Assembly: GCA_023415305.1 (NCBI GenBank)
Contig: JAEZKZ010000045.1
Coordinates: forward strand, 62,001-126,000
Direction of reading: 5' to 3'
Length of the DNA: 64,000 bases
Source of the DNA: Bacillota bacterium
Lineage (GTDB): Bacteria; Bacillota; Clostridia; Acetivibrionales; DSM-1351
The position numbers were made by a program, and so were the translations under genes. The notes below the pieces were generated by a model. The model worked only from the letters and a program-made list of their open reading frames with translations. It ran no database searches and was not told where the DNA came from. Of this stretch, positions 20,825 through 28,918 are shown piece by piece. Position 1 is the first letter of the stretch, and each line of letters starts with the position of its first letter.

Positions 20825-21400
20825 GCTTTATTTGTACACCTTGCAAATCCTTAAAAACTTGGTGTGAGAAGCTTTCTCGACCACCCACCCGACACACAAT
20901 TGGTCATTTTGACCACCTATTAAAAATCTCTGAATCGTCGGCACTGCCGGCGAAGGTAACTGGTACTGGTCGCTTTGCGACCACGTGCCTTTATCCTGCA
21001 CCAAAATCAATAGGGGGGTTCAGCACAATTTGTTCGGAAGAGTGTCGAAAAGAACAGCTGTCAAATTGCCCTCAAAATTTCTTCAAATCCACTGATGGGG
21101 TACTTATCCCAGCCTATGCACCAAAGTGGGAAATAGGGGTAACACATCGCCAAACAGGGGTAAGATACTTCGGGACAGATTTCTGTTAGTGAGCGAGGCT
21201 AAAGATTAAGCAAGAAAAGTCGGAACGAAACAGCACACATAGTTCATGGTGAACCCCTCCTTGTCAGGCTTTTTTATCTGTGGTAAACTGGGACACAGCC
21301 GGGGGTTTAAGGGGGAAAATTACTTTCCGGAAATCTTAGCAAAAAACAGCATATCAAAATAAATATTAGGCAGAGAAGAATAAAACGATAAATGTTTTTC
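20825..21400. other. Non-coding palindrome-rich stretch, possible mobile-element remnant
   Basis: No gene is supported here. The DNA is richer in G and C than its surroundings and carries close palindromes: TGGTCA-TTT-TGACCA (20901-20915), a CGTCGGCACTGCCGGCGA-like imperfect one near 20936-20954, and TGGTCGC-TTT-GCGACCA (20967-20983). The open frame across 20788-21189 has no protein-like sequence and reads through a terminator. Such palindromes are common at insertion-sequence ends; I cannot name the family. Confidence 0.35.
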
Positions 21401-21489
21401 TTCTCTGTTTTTTTGTTTTATCTCTTTCTCAAAATTTACTTGCAATCATTTCTTACCAGAGTTAACATCACACACAATTGAAATTTAAA

Positions 21490-21660
21490 CTTTTGTAAGT
21501 ACTTTTACAAATAGTAAATAATCCACGCAACGAAGAACAGAATAAAGGCTCGTGATTCCTTACATCACGTAATTTGTCACATTATTAACAGATAGGTTGG
21601 CGTTCCCTTGCGAGGGTTAAGTTAATGACAGCAAGTATGTCACTAATTTAATCTAACGCT
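21490..21660 (+). ncRNA. Structured leader of the IS110 element, candidate bridge RNA region
   Basis: Four local stems occur just before the transposase: TTTGTAA/TTACAAA (21492-21511), CGTGAT/ATCACG (21551-21569), CCCT/AGGG (21605-21616) and a long stem 21617-21630 with 21638-21651 (one G-T pair, one A/C mismatch). The last two are enclosed by GCGTT (21600-21604) and AACGC (21655-21659), a three-way junction. IS110 elements are known to express a bridge RNA from the non-coding end next to the transposase; its presence here is inferred from position and folding. Confidence 0.45.
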
Positions 21661-21666
21661 CTTAAA

Positions 21667-22929
21667 TTGAGGTTGCCGGTGAGAGTAGTGGAGACATTGA
21701 AAAAGGAGAGGATAAGGATTTATCAAAAAAGAAATACCTGCTTTATTGGAATTGACATGCATAAAGAGATGCACTGCGCAGTTATTATTGACTGCTGGAT
21801 GCACAAGCTTGGTGAAATCAAGTTTGAAAACAGACCTTCCAAATTTCCTGCATTTGTTGAGGATGTGAGGAGAATATGCGGTACAAAGGAATTTATATTT
21901 GGTCTTGAGGATACCAGAGGCTTTGGCAGAAACTTGGCTGCTTATCTTGTGGGCAGAAGATTTGACGTAAAGCATGTAAACCCTGCCTATACCAGTGCGG
22001 TTAGGCTTTCAAACCCTATTGTTTTCAAGGACGACTCATATGATGCTTATTGCGTTGCAAGAGTACTCCGTGATATGGTAGACACTCTGCAGGATGCCAA
22101 GCATGAGGATATTTACTGGACTATCCGGCAGATTGTGAAAAGGCGTGACTTGATTGTAAAGAGTAATGTTATGAACAAGAACCAGCTACATAGCCAGCTT
22201 TCTTATGCCTACCCATCCTACAGAAAGTTTTTTGCTCTGATTGATGCCAAGAGCGCTATGTGTTTTTGGGAGAACTACCCTTCGCCTGAGCATGTGAAGG
22301 CTACCACTCCAGAAAAGATATATGAAACCATAAAGCCAGTCCATCAGGCACTTAAAATGGAGCGTATCCATGAGATATTAGCCATGATTGAAAAGGACGG
22401 GGACACAAGGAAGGACTATCAGGCGGAAAGGGATTTTATCGTCAGAAACATCGTGAAGGAAATCAGGCATAACAAGGAATTGATTGCAGAAATAGACGAT
22501 GAATTAAGGAAGCTACTGCCTTTAACAGGCTATAAGCTTCAGACAATGCCGGGTATTGACCTTGTGACAGAGGCGCAGATAATATCTGAAATCGGAGATA
22601 TTAACCGTTTCCCCGACTCAGACAAGCTTGCTAGATTTATGGGCTTAGCTCCTGTACAATTCAGCTCTGCCGGAAAGGGCAAGGATGAACGTTGCAGAAA
22701 TGGCAACAGGGCATTAAATGCAATATTTCACTTCCTTGCAATACAAATGGTGGCTATTTCACCGTCAGGAAAGCCAAGACATCCGGTATTCAGAGAGTAT
22801 TTTGAGCAAAAGGTACAAGAGGGCAAAAACAAGCCACAGGCTTTAGTCTGTGTTGCAAGACGACTTGTGAGGATAATTTACGGCATGATGAAGACAAAGA
22901 CGGAGTACAGACCATATCAAAAAGATTAG
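21667..22929 (+). mobile_element. IS110-family transposase (recombinase)
   Basis: A protein of up to 420 residues. The N-terminal RuvC-like DEDD domain shows FIGIDMHKEMH (Asp near residue 30), FGLEDTRGFGR and FKDDSYDAYCVARV. The C-terminal Transposase_20 domain has MPGIDLVTEAQIISEIGDI and the GLAPVQFSSAGKGKDERC segment with the candidate catalytic Ser. The exact start is unclear: TTG 21667, GTG 21679 or GTG 21688 are possible and none has an ideal ribosome site. The element lacks obvious terminal inverted repeats, as expected for IS110. It sits between toxin cassettes, and the coding frame of the next cassette resumes right after its stop. Confidence 0.9.
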
Positions 22930-22930
22930 T

Positions 22931-23045
22931 AAAGAATTGATTTAAGAACAGTAATACTAGGTATTGGAAGTTACTTGCATTTTTTGATTGAGGATATAGG
23001 ACAAGAATTATATAATGAGGATAGTTATTGTAGTGAGGGAACGAG
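22931..23045 (+). repeat. Shared upstream arm of orphan toxin cassettes, copy A
   Basis: Homologous by eye to 24108-24222, with near identity at the end (TTGTAGTGAGGGAACGAG at 23028-23045). In the toxin frame it reads RIDLRTVILGIGSYLHF, then IEDIGQELYNEDSYCSEGT. The joint CSEGT is followed by completely different toxin tails in the two cassettes. Confidence 0.65.
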
Positions 23046-23376
23046 TAAGGCTGTTCCAAAGGTAAATACTCCAAGCGTAAACACTAAGGTAATAAGTGCT
23101 CCAGAAGTTAAAGCACCAAACGCTATTAAATCAAGTCAGGTTACACAGAGATGGGAAGATTATTTAGGTTCAAATACGACTAATATTAACCCCAGAACAG
23201 GACAGGTTGACCCTAATAGAATTTTTTCAGCGGATGGTACACGGAGTGTTCGTTTTGATAGCCATGAAATGAATAGCATGGGGACACCTAAATTCCACTA
23301 TCACGAAGAAACATGGACGTATGATGCTGTAAATGACGCAATGACAGTAACGAACACTCTACAAAGGATTAAATAA
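22975..23376 (+). pseudogene. Orphan C-terminal toxin module
   Basis: An open frame without a proper start (only TTG at 22975, no ribosome site), so it is a tail lacking its delivery part. After the shared CSEGT joint there is a Val/Lys/Pro-rich linker, then a compact domain with WEDYLGSNTTNINPRTGQVD, RIFSADGTRSVRFDSHEM and FHYHEETW. The conserved-looking His and Glu residues and terminal position resemble nuclease-type polymorphic toxin tips; I do not assign a family. A separate small gene, likely immunity, starts 21 bases downstream. Confidence 0.6.
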
Positions 23377-23397
23377 CAGAAAAGAGGTAGTTCAATA

Positions 23398-23778
23398 ATG
23401 AGAGTAATTATTAAAGAAATTATAAATCAAACACAAGGTTACAAAGTCAAATTTTCAACAGAGTACGGAAATGCTAGTGCCTTTTGGAAGGGTAATGAGC
23501 CACACATAAACAAAGAATACTTTGTTGAACTTGAAGTACCAGGCGTTTTATACTGGAAAGAAGATATTGCTGTTACAGAAGAAAATTATATAATTGCAGT
23601 AGAAAGTGATACGGTTCATTTAGTTGGACTTTTGGAATCAATAGAAGAAGATGGATATACTGTAATAAGGCTAGGTGATAGCGTTATATCTTTAGAAACA
23701 CAGGGAGAGTCTCCTGCTGTAGGCAGTTATGTAAAATTCACTACGAATAACTTACTACTATATGAGGTAAATTATTGA
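23398..23778 (+). CDS. Putative immunity protein of the orphan toxin module at 22975
   Basis: A 126-residue acidic, beta-rich protein (VKFSTEYGNASAFWKGNEPH; LLESIEEDGYTVIRLGDSVI) that I do not recognise. The ATG follows AGAGG. Its position after a toxin tail and before the cassette terminator (23791-23830) supports an immunity role. The reading frame is intact although the toxin lacks an N-terminus, which fits retention of immunity against related cells. Function is inferred from context only. Confidence 0.55.
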   Translation: MRVIIKEIINQTQGYKVKFSTEYGNASAFWKGNEPHINKEYFVELEVPGVLYWKEDIAVTEENYIIAVESDTVHLVGLLESIEEDGYTVIRLGDSVISLETQGESPAVGSYVKFTTNNLLLYEVNY

Positions 23779-23790
23779 AATGTATAAAGC

Positions 23791-23830
23791 AAAAGGTCAC
23801 ATAGTTTCAGCTGATGTGGCCTCTCTTTTT
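23791..23830 (+). terminator. Cassette terminator, copy 2
   Basis: AAAAGGTCACAT pairs with ATGTGGCCTCTCTTTTT; the sequence between the arms (AGTTTCAGCTG) resembles copy 1 (CTGCTTCGGAT). From 23831 to about 24107 I see no gene, only AT-rich DNA with stop codons in all frames. Confidence 0.7.
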
Positions 23831-24107
23831 GTTCTTCAAGTGGACGTAACATATGAAAGGTGAAACAATCATAGTACGCACTTCTTACAAACGCTTTGTA
23901 CAATATTTTTTAGTTTATCATAGTATTTTATTCTATGCATTACGTAAAAATAGCTTATACCAAAGGCTGTGCGGTCTGCCGCTTGTGAAGGGGCGTTTTT
24001 TTATAAATTGCTGTCGCATGTCCTAGAAGGTCTTCAAATACGCTTCTTTGCACGAAAAGCACCATAGAGGTAACAACATAGAATAGGCCGTTTGAGAAGG
24101 CAGGCGG

Positions 24108-24222
24108 AAAGAATTGATTCTAAAATGAAGGCTTAAAGCTTTGGAAGGAATTTGTATTTTTAAATTGAGATATTGAAGCCAGAATAATATAATAGATATA
24201 GTCCTTGTAGTGAGGGGACGAG
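24108..24222 (+). repeat. Shared upstream arm of orphan toxin cassettes, copy B
   Basis: Aligns with 22931-23045 over about 115 bases, starting AAAGAATTGATT and ending TTGTAGTGAGGGGACGAG (24205-24222). This copy has several stop codons in the toxin frame, so it has decayed. Confidence 0.65.
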
Positions 24223-24448
24223 AAGTACTGGGCAGGGATTTAATACATTTAAAGATGCTAAGAAAGCATTAGGTTCAGCAGGAGAAGGTAAGCAGTGGCA
24301 TCACATTGTTGAACAATCTCAAATAGAGAAATCTGGTTTTGACGCAACTCGGATGGACTACTTTAATGACCCTGAGGTTAGTTGGTTTATTCCCTACAGG
24401 TCAGATGTTAAAAATGTATGGCAATTTATAGATAACAATGCTAAACTC
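24203..24448 (+). pseudogene. Remnant toxin tail with WHHIVEQ nuclease motif, fused to a duplicated DUF4157-toxin segment
   Basis: In the CSEGT frame the sequence reads TGQGFNTFKDAKKALGSAG, then GEGKQWHHIVEQSQIEKSGF, an HNH-type motif common in polymorphic nuclease toxins. At 24353 it joins, in frame, to [20 protein letters not shown], a near copy of the helical middle of the toxin gene at 17975. A one-base loss then gives a stop (CTCTAG, about 24443-24448). No start codon or ribosome site is present. It is a recombination scar, not a working gene. Confidence 0.6.
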
Positions 24449-24510
24449 TAGGCTTTTCAGAGTACCAGGTAAAACTCCTGAAGGCTGATTATGTATTTCA
24501 TTCAGATAAG
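24353..24510 (+). repeat. Duplicate of 19623-19780
   Basis: About 158 bases starting ATGGACTACTTTAATGACCC match the DUF4157 toxin gene with roughly a tenth or fewer of the bases changed and one base missing. The break points are sharp at both ends. Confidence 0.75.
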
Positions 24511-24572
24511 TAAGGTTAAAGTGAATCCTAAAGATGATGTAATGAGAGAGGGTATAATGATGAGAGTCTTTC

Positions 24573-24753
24573 ATTTCAAAGGGATTATATAAAAAAGAAT
24601 GGAGATGTGTATAGGAGTAAAAATGATGCGCTTACGCTTATTGACAATGGTGATGGTACATATACTATACAAAATGGACATCATAGAGTAAGAGCGGCTC
24701 AGCAAATGGGAATGAAAGAGTTAAGGTTTGATGAAATTATTACTACAAAGTAA
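24573..24753 (+). pseudogene. Remnant ParB-like toxin tail
   Basis: One frame reads SFQRDYIKKNGDVYRSKNDA, then NGDGTYTIQNGHHRVRAAQQ and MGMKELRFDEIITTK before a stop. GHHRVRAA followed by a short helix is the ParB/sulfiredoxin-like motif used in several toxin tips. The part upstream (KVKVNPKDDVMREGIMM) is in another frame, so a frameshift near 24565 breaks it. The intact gene at 24786 follows and is probably its immunity gene. Confidence 0.55.
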
Positions 24754-24785
24754 TTCTATAAATGGTATGAAGGGAGATGAATTGA

Positions 24786-25304
24786 ATGGGGATGGAAAGC
24801 TATTATGTAAATTTAGTTCCTTTTGGAGTGAAGATGGTAAAAGGAGATGAAACGTACAAATTTGTTGGAAGAAGTAACAAGGAAATAAATGAGATAGTCA
24901 TGCTGCTCAAAGAAGGAGGGTACTTACTCGCCAAGAAAGATGATTTTATGTATGAGATAGATAGTACACTATCTATTAGATTTAGTTGCGAAGAATCATT
25001 TGTTAAAACAATGATGATTCAAGGTTGCTTTACATGGTTTGAAGAAGGGACAAAATTGATTTATAGTTTATCGAATTACATAAATAGAGAAATTATGAGG
25101 ATATATATTAATTTTGCTTTTGGTGAAGATTTCGACATAACAAATGAAACTTACTTTTGTAAGAAAATAACCGAGGGCTACAAGGAAAAGTTTGAAGAGT
25201 TTACAAGAGTATACGGTGCCCAAAAAATAAAACAAACAGTTGGGGAATTCTATACTAACAGGGATAAGGTAGATGGAAATATATCAAAAATAAAAAACTG
25301 TTAG
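24786..25304 (+). CDS. Putative immunity protein of the third cassette
   Basis: A 172-residue soluble protein of unknown family (YYVNLVPFGVKMVKGDETYK; CFTWFEEGTKLIYSLSNYIN). The ATG lies 9 bases after GGGAG. It follows the broken ParB-like toxin tail by 32 bases and precedes a degenerate copy of the cassette terminator. Context suggests immunity; no motif proves it. Confidence 0.55.
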   Translation: MGMESYYVNLVPFGVKMVKGDETYKFVGRSNKEINEIVMLLKEGGYLLAKKDDFMYEIDSTLSIRFSCEESFVKTMMIQGCFTWFEEGTKLIYSLSNYINREIMRIYINFAFGEDFDITNETYFCKKITEGYKEKFEEFTRVYGAQKIKQTVGEFYTNRDKVDGNISKIKNC

Positions 25305-25340
25305 GAATAGTACCCAAATACAAACATATAAACATAGTCA

Positions 25341-25370
25341 GGTCACACAGCTACGGCTGATATGCTCCTT
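25341..25370 (+). terminator. Cassette terminator, copy 3 (degenerate)
   Basis: GGTCACACAGCTACGGCTGA matches copies 1 and 2 in sequence, but the right arm (TATGCTCCTT) has lost perfect pairing. It marks the end of the third cassette. Confidence 0.5.
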
Positions 25371-25484
25371 GCCAAGTAGACATAAAATAATAAAGATTAT
25401 ATTTTACCCTCAAATTCACCTTTCCTATCCCTAGGTATATGAATTTGAACTGGTCCAAATTCATTTTTCAGCCTTTTTGTCCAT

Positions 25485-25536
25485 AAAAAACTCCTCTCTG
25501 GTTAATACTTAGATTCTTAACCAAAAAGGAGTTTTT
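25485..25536. terminator. Two-part hairpin between toxin array and L,D-transpeptidase
   Basis: AAAAACTCCT (25486-25495) pairs with AGGAGTTTTT (25527-25536), with an inner stem GGTTAA/TTAACC (25500-25505, 25517-25522). A and T runs on both sides let it act in either direction, mainly for the minus-strand gene ending at 25617. Confidence 0.75.
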
Positions 25537-25616
25537 CCTATCCTTCATACACGAAATTTTTTACAGCGTCGATTCACTTATTAAAGACAATGCCTCCGGG
25601 CTGTTTTATGTTAATT

Positions 25617-26711
25617 TTACTTTCCGGTAAATGCATCCTGAGTAATTCCCCAGTTTTTCAATTCAGCCTGTGTACCGACCCAAACAGGAGCTTTCATTGG
25701 AACGAGGGGGAAAAGTTCTTCAACCATGTAATTCTGCATTCTTATACAGCCGTGTGAAACGAATTTCCCTATTGAATAGAAGGAGTTTGTTCCATGGATT
25801 CCATAAGAACCATCTGTTCTGTTGATGCCCATCCAGCGGCTGCCAAGGGGATTTTCCGGAGTACCGCCCTTTATTGGGTCGGCAAAGCCTCCTCCGCCCC
25901 AGTCTGGATCAATAATCTTGTTATTTATGAAGTACTTGCCGGACTTGGTCAGAGTGTGGGGATTCCCCACCGCTACGGGATACTTTTTAATTACTTTTGT
26001 ACCTTCATAGAGGGTCAAAATTCTTTTCGTTTTATTAACAGTTATCCATTTACCGGTTGTAGGTGCTTTTGAGATTTTATCAGCATATGTAAATTCTTTG
26101 CTGAGAAGCCTGTTAATAAGCATCTCCTTTGTAGCATTATCCCAGACTCCTGTAAGGCTCATATTATGATCGCTTTGAAATAACAGTACTGCATTCCTTG
26201 TATTAAGTTTTTGATCTGTATATACAGCTTTATAGTAGCCCAGTTCCTTAATATATTTTAAATATGTACTGCTGTTTAATTCTGAACTGAGCTTTTTCTT
26301 CTTATCCTGACCTTCTGCCTTTTCTTGTTCTTTATGTAATTTCTCCTGATCCTTCTTTAATTGCTCCTGATCTTTTTGAAGTTGCTCCTGATCCTTCTTT
26401 AATTGTTCCTGATCTTTTTGAAGTTGCTCCTGATCTTTCTTTAATAGTTCTTGATCTTTTTTTAGCTGTTCCTGATTCTTTTTTAAATCATCCTGATCTT
26501 CTTTTAGCTGTTCCTGGAGCTTTGAAATATCCTCCTGCCCCAATTGATTCTCAATATCTTTCTGTTCCTTCTGCTCCTGTGTAGTACTTGTTACTGCTGC
26601 TTGAAAAGCCTTTGTCTCCATTACGGTTTTATTTTCTGCACAGCTTACGGTTGCACTCTGTATAACCAGAGCCATAACCAAAGTACCAATACATAGAATT
26701 CGTTTTCCCAT
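25617..26711 (-). CDS. L,D-transpeptidase (YkuD) with heptad-repeat stalk
   Basis: A 364-residue secreted or anchored protein. It has a signal sequence (ILCIGTLVMALVIQSATVSC; the Cys may be lipidated, but the preceding residues are not a classic lipobox). About ten 7-residue units of QEQLKKD type follow (roughly residues 64-135), then a peptidoglycan-binding-like region (LNTRNAVLLFQSDHNMSLTG). The catalytic domain starts KWITVNKTKRILTLYEG, with the active site HGTNSFYSIGKFVSHGCIRM. The enzyme makes 3-3 peptidoglycan cross-links or attaches proteins. The ATG at 26711 follows AGGGGTG; a GTG at 26723 is closer to that site and less likely. The stalk could hold the domain away from the membrane. 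Confidence 0.9.
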   Translation of the reverse strand: MGKRILCIGTLVMALVIQSATVSCAENKTVMETKAFQAAVTSTTQEQKEQKDIENQLGQEDISKLQEQLKEDQDDLKKNQEQLKKDQELLKKDQEQLQKDQEQLKKDQEQLQKDQEQLKKDQEKLHKEQEKAEGQDKKKKLSSELNSSTYLKYIKELGYYKAVYTDQKLNTRNAVLLFQSDHNMSLTGVWDNATKEMLINRLLSKEFTYADKISKAPTTGKWITVNKTKRILTLYEGTKVIKKYPVAVGNPHTLTKSGKYFINNKIIDPDWGGGGFADPIKGGTPENPLGSRWMGINRTDGSYGIHGTNSFYSIGKFVSHGCIRMQNYMVEELFPLVPMKAPVWVGTQAELKNWGITQDAFTGK

Positions 26712-27105
26712 TTTCTTGCCCACCCCTGAAATTTAGTAAATTGTCAATATACATTCTACGAATGTACCCTGATAATAATTACTATTTTTTAAATGATTTT
26801 TTATTGCTGAGATAATAGAGTCATCAATATGTCCGGAGAGGACTCTGGACCTCCTGAACTTCTATCACCCCGCAACACTTATGTTACGCCGAAATCCTTG
26901 CGAAGATTGTAATATGAGAGTATTTCCTTGTTAATTGAGTGACAGACTTTATTAACTAAAGACATGAAAATTATTACGATTGAATAAATCCGACATTTTA
27001 CAACAAAATATTTATGCATAATATTGAATTTTTATGCACTATCTTATATAATTTAGAATATAATCAATAAACAATAAATAAAAGATAGTAGGGGTTATCG
27101 AAGAA

Positions 27106-27897
27106 ATGAAAGGTAAGTCAAAAAAGTTTTTTTTTCTTATAATTGTAGTTGTACTAGCTATATCTATTGTGGCCTGCGGAGACGGCGCTACCATGAAAAA
27201 AATTGAAAAGAGCGGTAAACTTGTAATTGGTACAAGCGCTGATTATCCACCATATGAATATCATGCCTTGATTAGTGGTAAGGATACTATAGTAGGTGTA
27301 GATATATCCATTGCTGAAGAAATTTCAAAGGATCTGGGTGTACAATTAGAGATTATTGAAATGGGTTATGAAGAACTTTTGCCTGAACTTAATAATGATA
27401 AGGTAGATATAGTTATCTCAGGCATGGTACCTGATGAAGCTAGAAAAGCATCAGCTGATTTTTCCAGAGTATATTATCAACCTAAGCAAGGTATTATGGT
27501 CCGTGCAGAGGACAAGGAAAAAATAAAAAGTATAGAAGACTTCAAAGGAAAGAAGGTGGGCGTTCAACCTGGAACAGTCCAGGAAAAAATCGCGAGGGAA
27601 CAAATAAAGGATGCAGAGATTGTAACACTTGAAAAAATCTCTGATATTGTAATAGAACTCAAATCAAAAAAGATAGATGCAATGGTAGTTGAACTGCCAG
27701 TTGCAAAGGATTATGAAAAAAACAATAATGATCTGAGCCTGTCGGAGGTTCAGGTTAAGGAGGAAACAGGCGGCTTTTCAATTGCCGTAAAAAAAGGAAA
27801 CGCGGAACTACTTAAAATGATTGACCAATCACTGGATAGAATAATTTTGGATGGTTCTATCGATAAATTTGTCCGGGAAGCATATGCTTTAAAATGA
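27106..27897 (+). CDS. Polar amino-acid ABC transporter binding lipoprotein (SBP family 3)
   Basis: A 263-residue lipoprotein with signal and lipobox SIVACG (Cys near residue 24), then the family 3 start KLVIGTSADYPPYEYH, the GVDISIAEEISKDLG segment and KVGVQPGTVQE. It delivers a polar amino acid to the permease at 28919. AGGGG precedes the ATG. The order of segments is the normal one, unlike the second binding protein at 27997. About 380 bases upstream (26712-27105) hold only AT-rich promoter-like DNA. Confidence 0.88.
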   Translation: MKGKSKKFFFLIIVVVLAISIVACGDGATMKKIEKSGKLVIGTSADYPPYEYHALISGKDTIVGVDISIAEEISKDLGVQLEIIEMGYEELLPELNNDKVDIVISGMVPDEARKASADFSRVYYQPKQGIMVRAEDKEKIKSIEDFKGKKVGVQPGTVQEKIAREQIKDAEIVTLEKISDIVIELKSKKIDAMVVELPVAKDYEKNNNDLSLSEVQVKEETGGFSIAVKKGNAELLKMIDQSLDRIILDGSIDKFVREAYALK

Positions 27898-27996
27898 TTG
27901 CTTTAATTAATGGAAAATATATATAAATGCGTTAATGTATGGTAATATAATCTGGGTAATTAAATGTATATTAAATAAATACTAGGGGGATTTGTT

Positions 27997-28848
27997 ATGA
28001 AAAAAGTAATGTCATTGGCAATTGTGATGTTTATGCTGTTAGGTGTTGTACTTACAGGTTGCGGCTCAGCCGACAGCGGGTCCAAGGTAAAAGTTGTAAA
28101 CATTCCGTTAACCGAAGAGGAGTATGCCTTTGGTGTTGACAAGAACCAACCGGAACTGCTATCAAAGGTAAATGAATTCATTGCATCTATTCAGAAAGAT
28201 GGAACCTTTGATAAAATATGCAGCAATTACTTCGGCGACGGTACACCTGCAGCTGTTACATCTGCAAAACTTGACAGCAGCAAGGATCAGCTTGTTGTAG
28301 CTACAAATGCAGCGTTTGAGCCTTTTGAGTACACTAAGGGTGACAAGTACTATGGTATTGACATGGAAATTGCAGCACTCCTTGCCAAGCATCTTGGAAA
28401 AGAGCTTGTTATCAACAATATGGATTTTGACGCTGTTTGCCTCTCTGTAGGTCAAGGTAAAGCGGACATAGCCATGGCCGGCCTCACAATAAAAGAGGAC
28501 AGAAAAGAATATGTAGCATTTTCGGACAAATACTATAATGCTGCACAAAGAGTCATTGTCAAGGATTCAGATACAACTTTCGACAATTGTAAAACAAAAG
28601 AGGATGTTGAAGCCATTCTTAAGGGCTTGAAAAGCGATGTAAAGATCGGTGTACAGAATGGTACAACCGGACAGTTCTATGTTGAAGGTGACAAGGATTG
28701 GGGCTTCGAAGGTTTTGATGCTAAGAGCGTAGGCTATAAATCGGGTTCTCTGGCAGTTCAGGATATGCTTAATGGAAATATCAAATATGTAATTATTGAT
28801 GAAGCTCCTGCCCAAAGTATTACAAAAGCAATAAACGAACTTAATTAA
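27997..28848 (+). CDS. Amino-acid ABC binding lipoprotein with circularly permuted SBP family 3 domain
   Basis: A 283-residue lipoprotein (lipobox VLTGCG). Directly after the lipid Cys comes IPLTEEEYAFGVDKNQPELL, then KVNEFIASIQKDGTFDKICS and NYFGDG, which is what normally ends this family. The usual start (QLVVATNAAFEPFEYTKGDK, YYGIDMEIAALLAKHLG) follows at about residue 95, and the protein stops after NGNIKYVIIDEAPAQSITKA. The C-terminal strand and helices have thus been moved to the front. The arginine/aspartate-type ligand motifs of the core remain. It is followed by a hairpin and the permease gene. Confidence 0.85.
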   Translation: MKKVMSLAIVMFMLLGVVLTGCGSADSGSKVKVVNIPLTEEEYAFGVDKNQPELLSKVNEFIASIQKDGTFDKICSNYFGDGTPAAVTSAKLDSSKDQLVVATNAAFEPFEYTKGDKYYGIDMEIAALLAKHLGKELVINNMDFDAVCLSVGQGKADIAMAGLTIKEDRKEYVAFSDKYYNAAQRVIVKDSDTTFDNCKTKEDVEAILKGLKSDVKIGVQNGTTGQFYVEGDKDWGFEGFDAKSVGYKSGSLAVQDMLNGNIKYVIIDEAPAQSITKAINELN

Positions 28849-28862
28849 TAGAAAACGCATTT

Positions 28863-28895
28863 ATACAATGCTCTGCCAATATTTGAGCATTGTAT
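28863..28895 (+). terminator. Hairpin between binding-protein gene and permease gene
   Basis: Perfect 11-bp arms ATACAATGCTC (28863-28873) and GAGCATTGTAT (28885-28895). It has no long T tract, so it may stabilise the upstream mRNA or stop only part of transcription, leaving more binding protein than permease. Confidence 0.55.
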
Positions 28896-28918
28896 TTATG
28901 TATATATAAGGGATGAAT

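Noticed and set aside
20788..21189. 133-codon open frame after the first immunity gene
   Set aside because: It starts inside a terminator hairpin, crosses palindromes, and its translation has no protein-like pattern; treated as non-coding remnant.
26330..26520. 21-42 bp direct repeats resembling a CRISPR-like array
   Set aside because: They code in frame for the QEQLKKD heptads of the L,D-transpeptidase and have no unique spacers.
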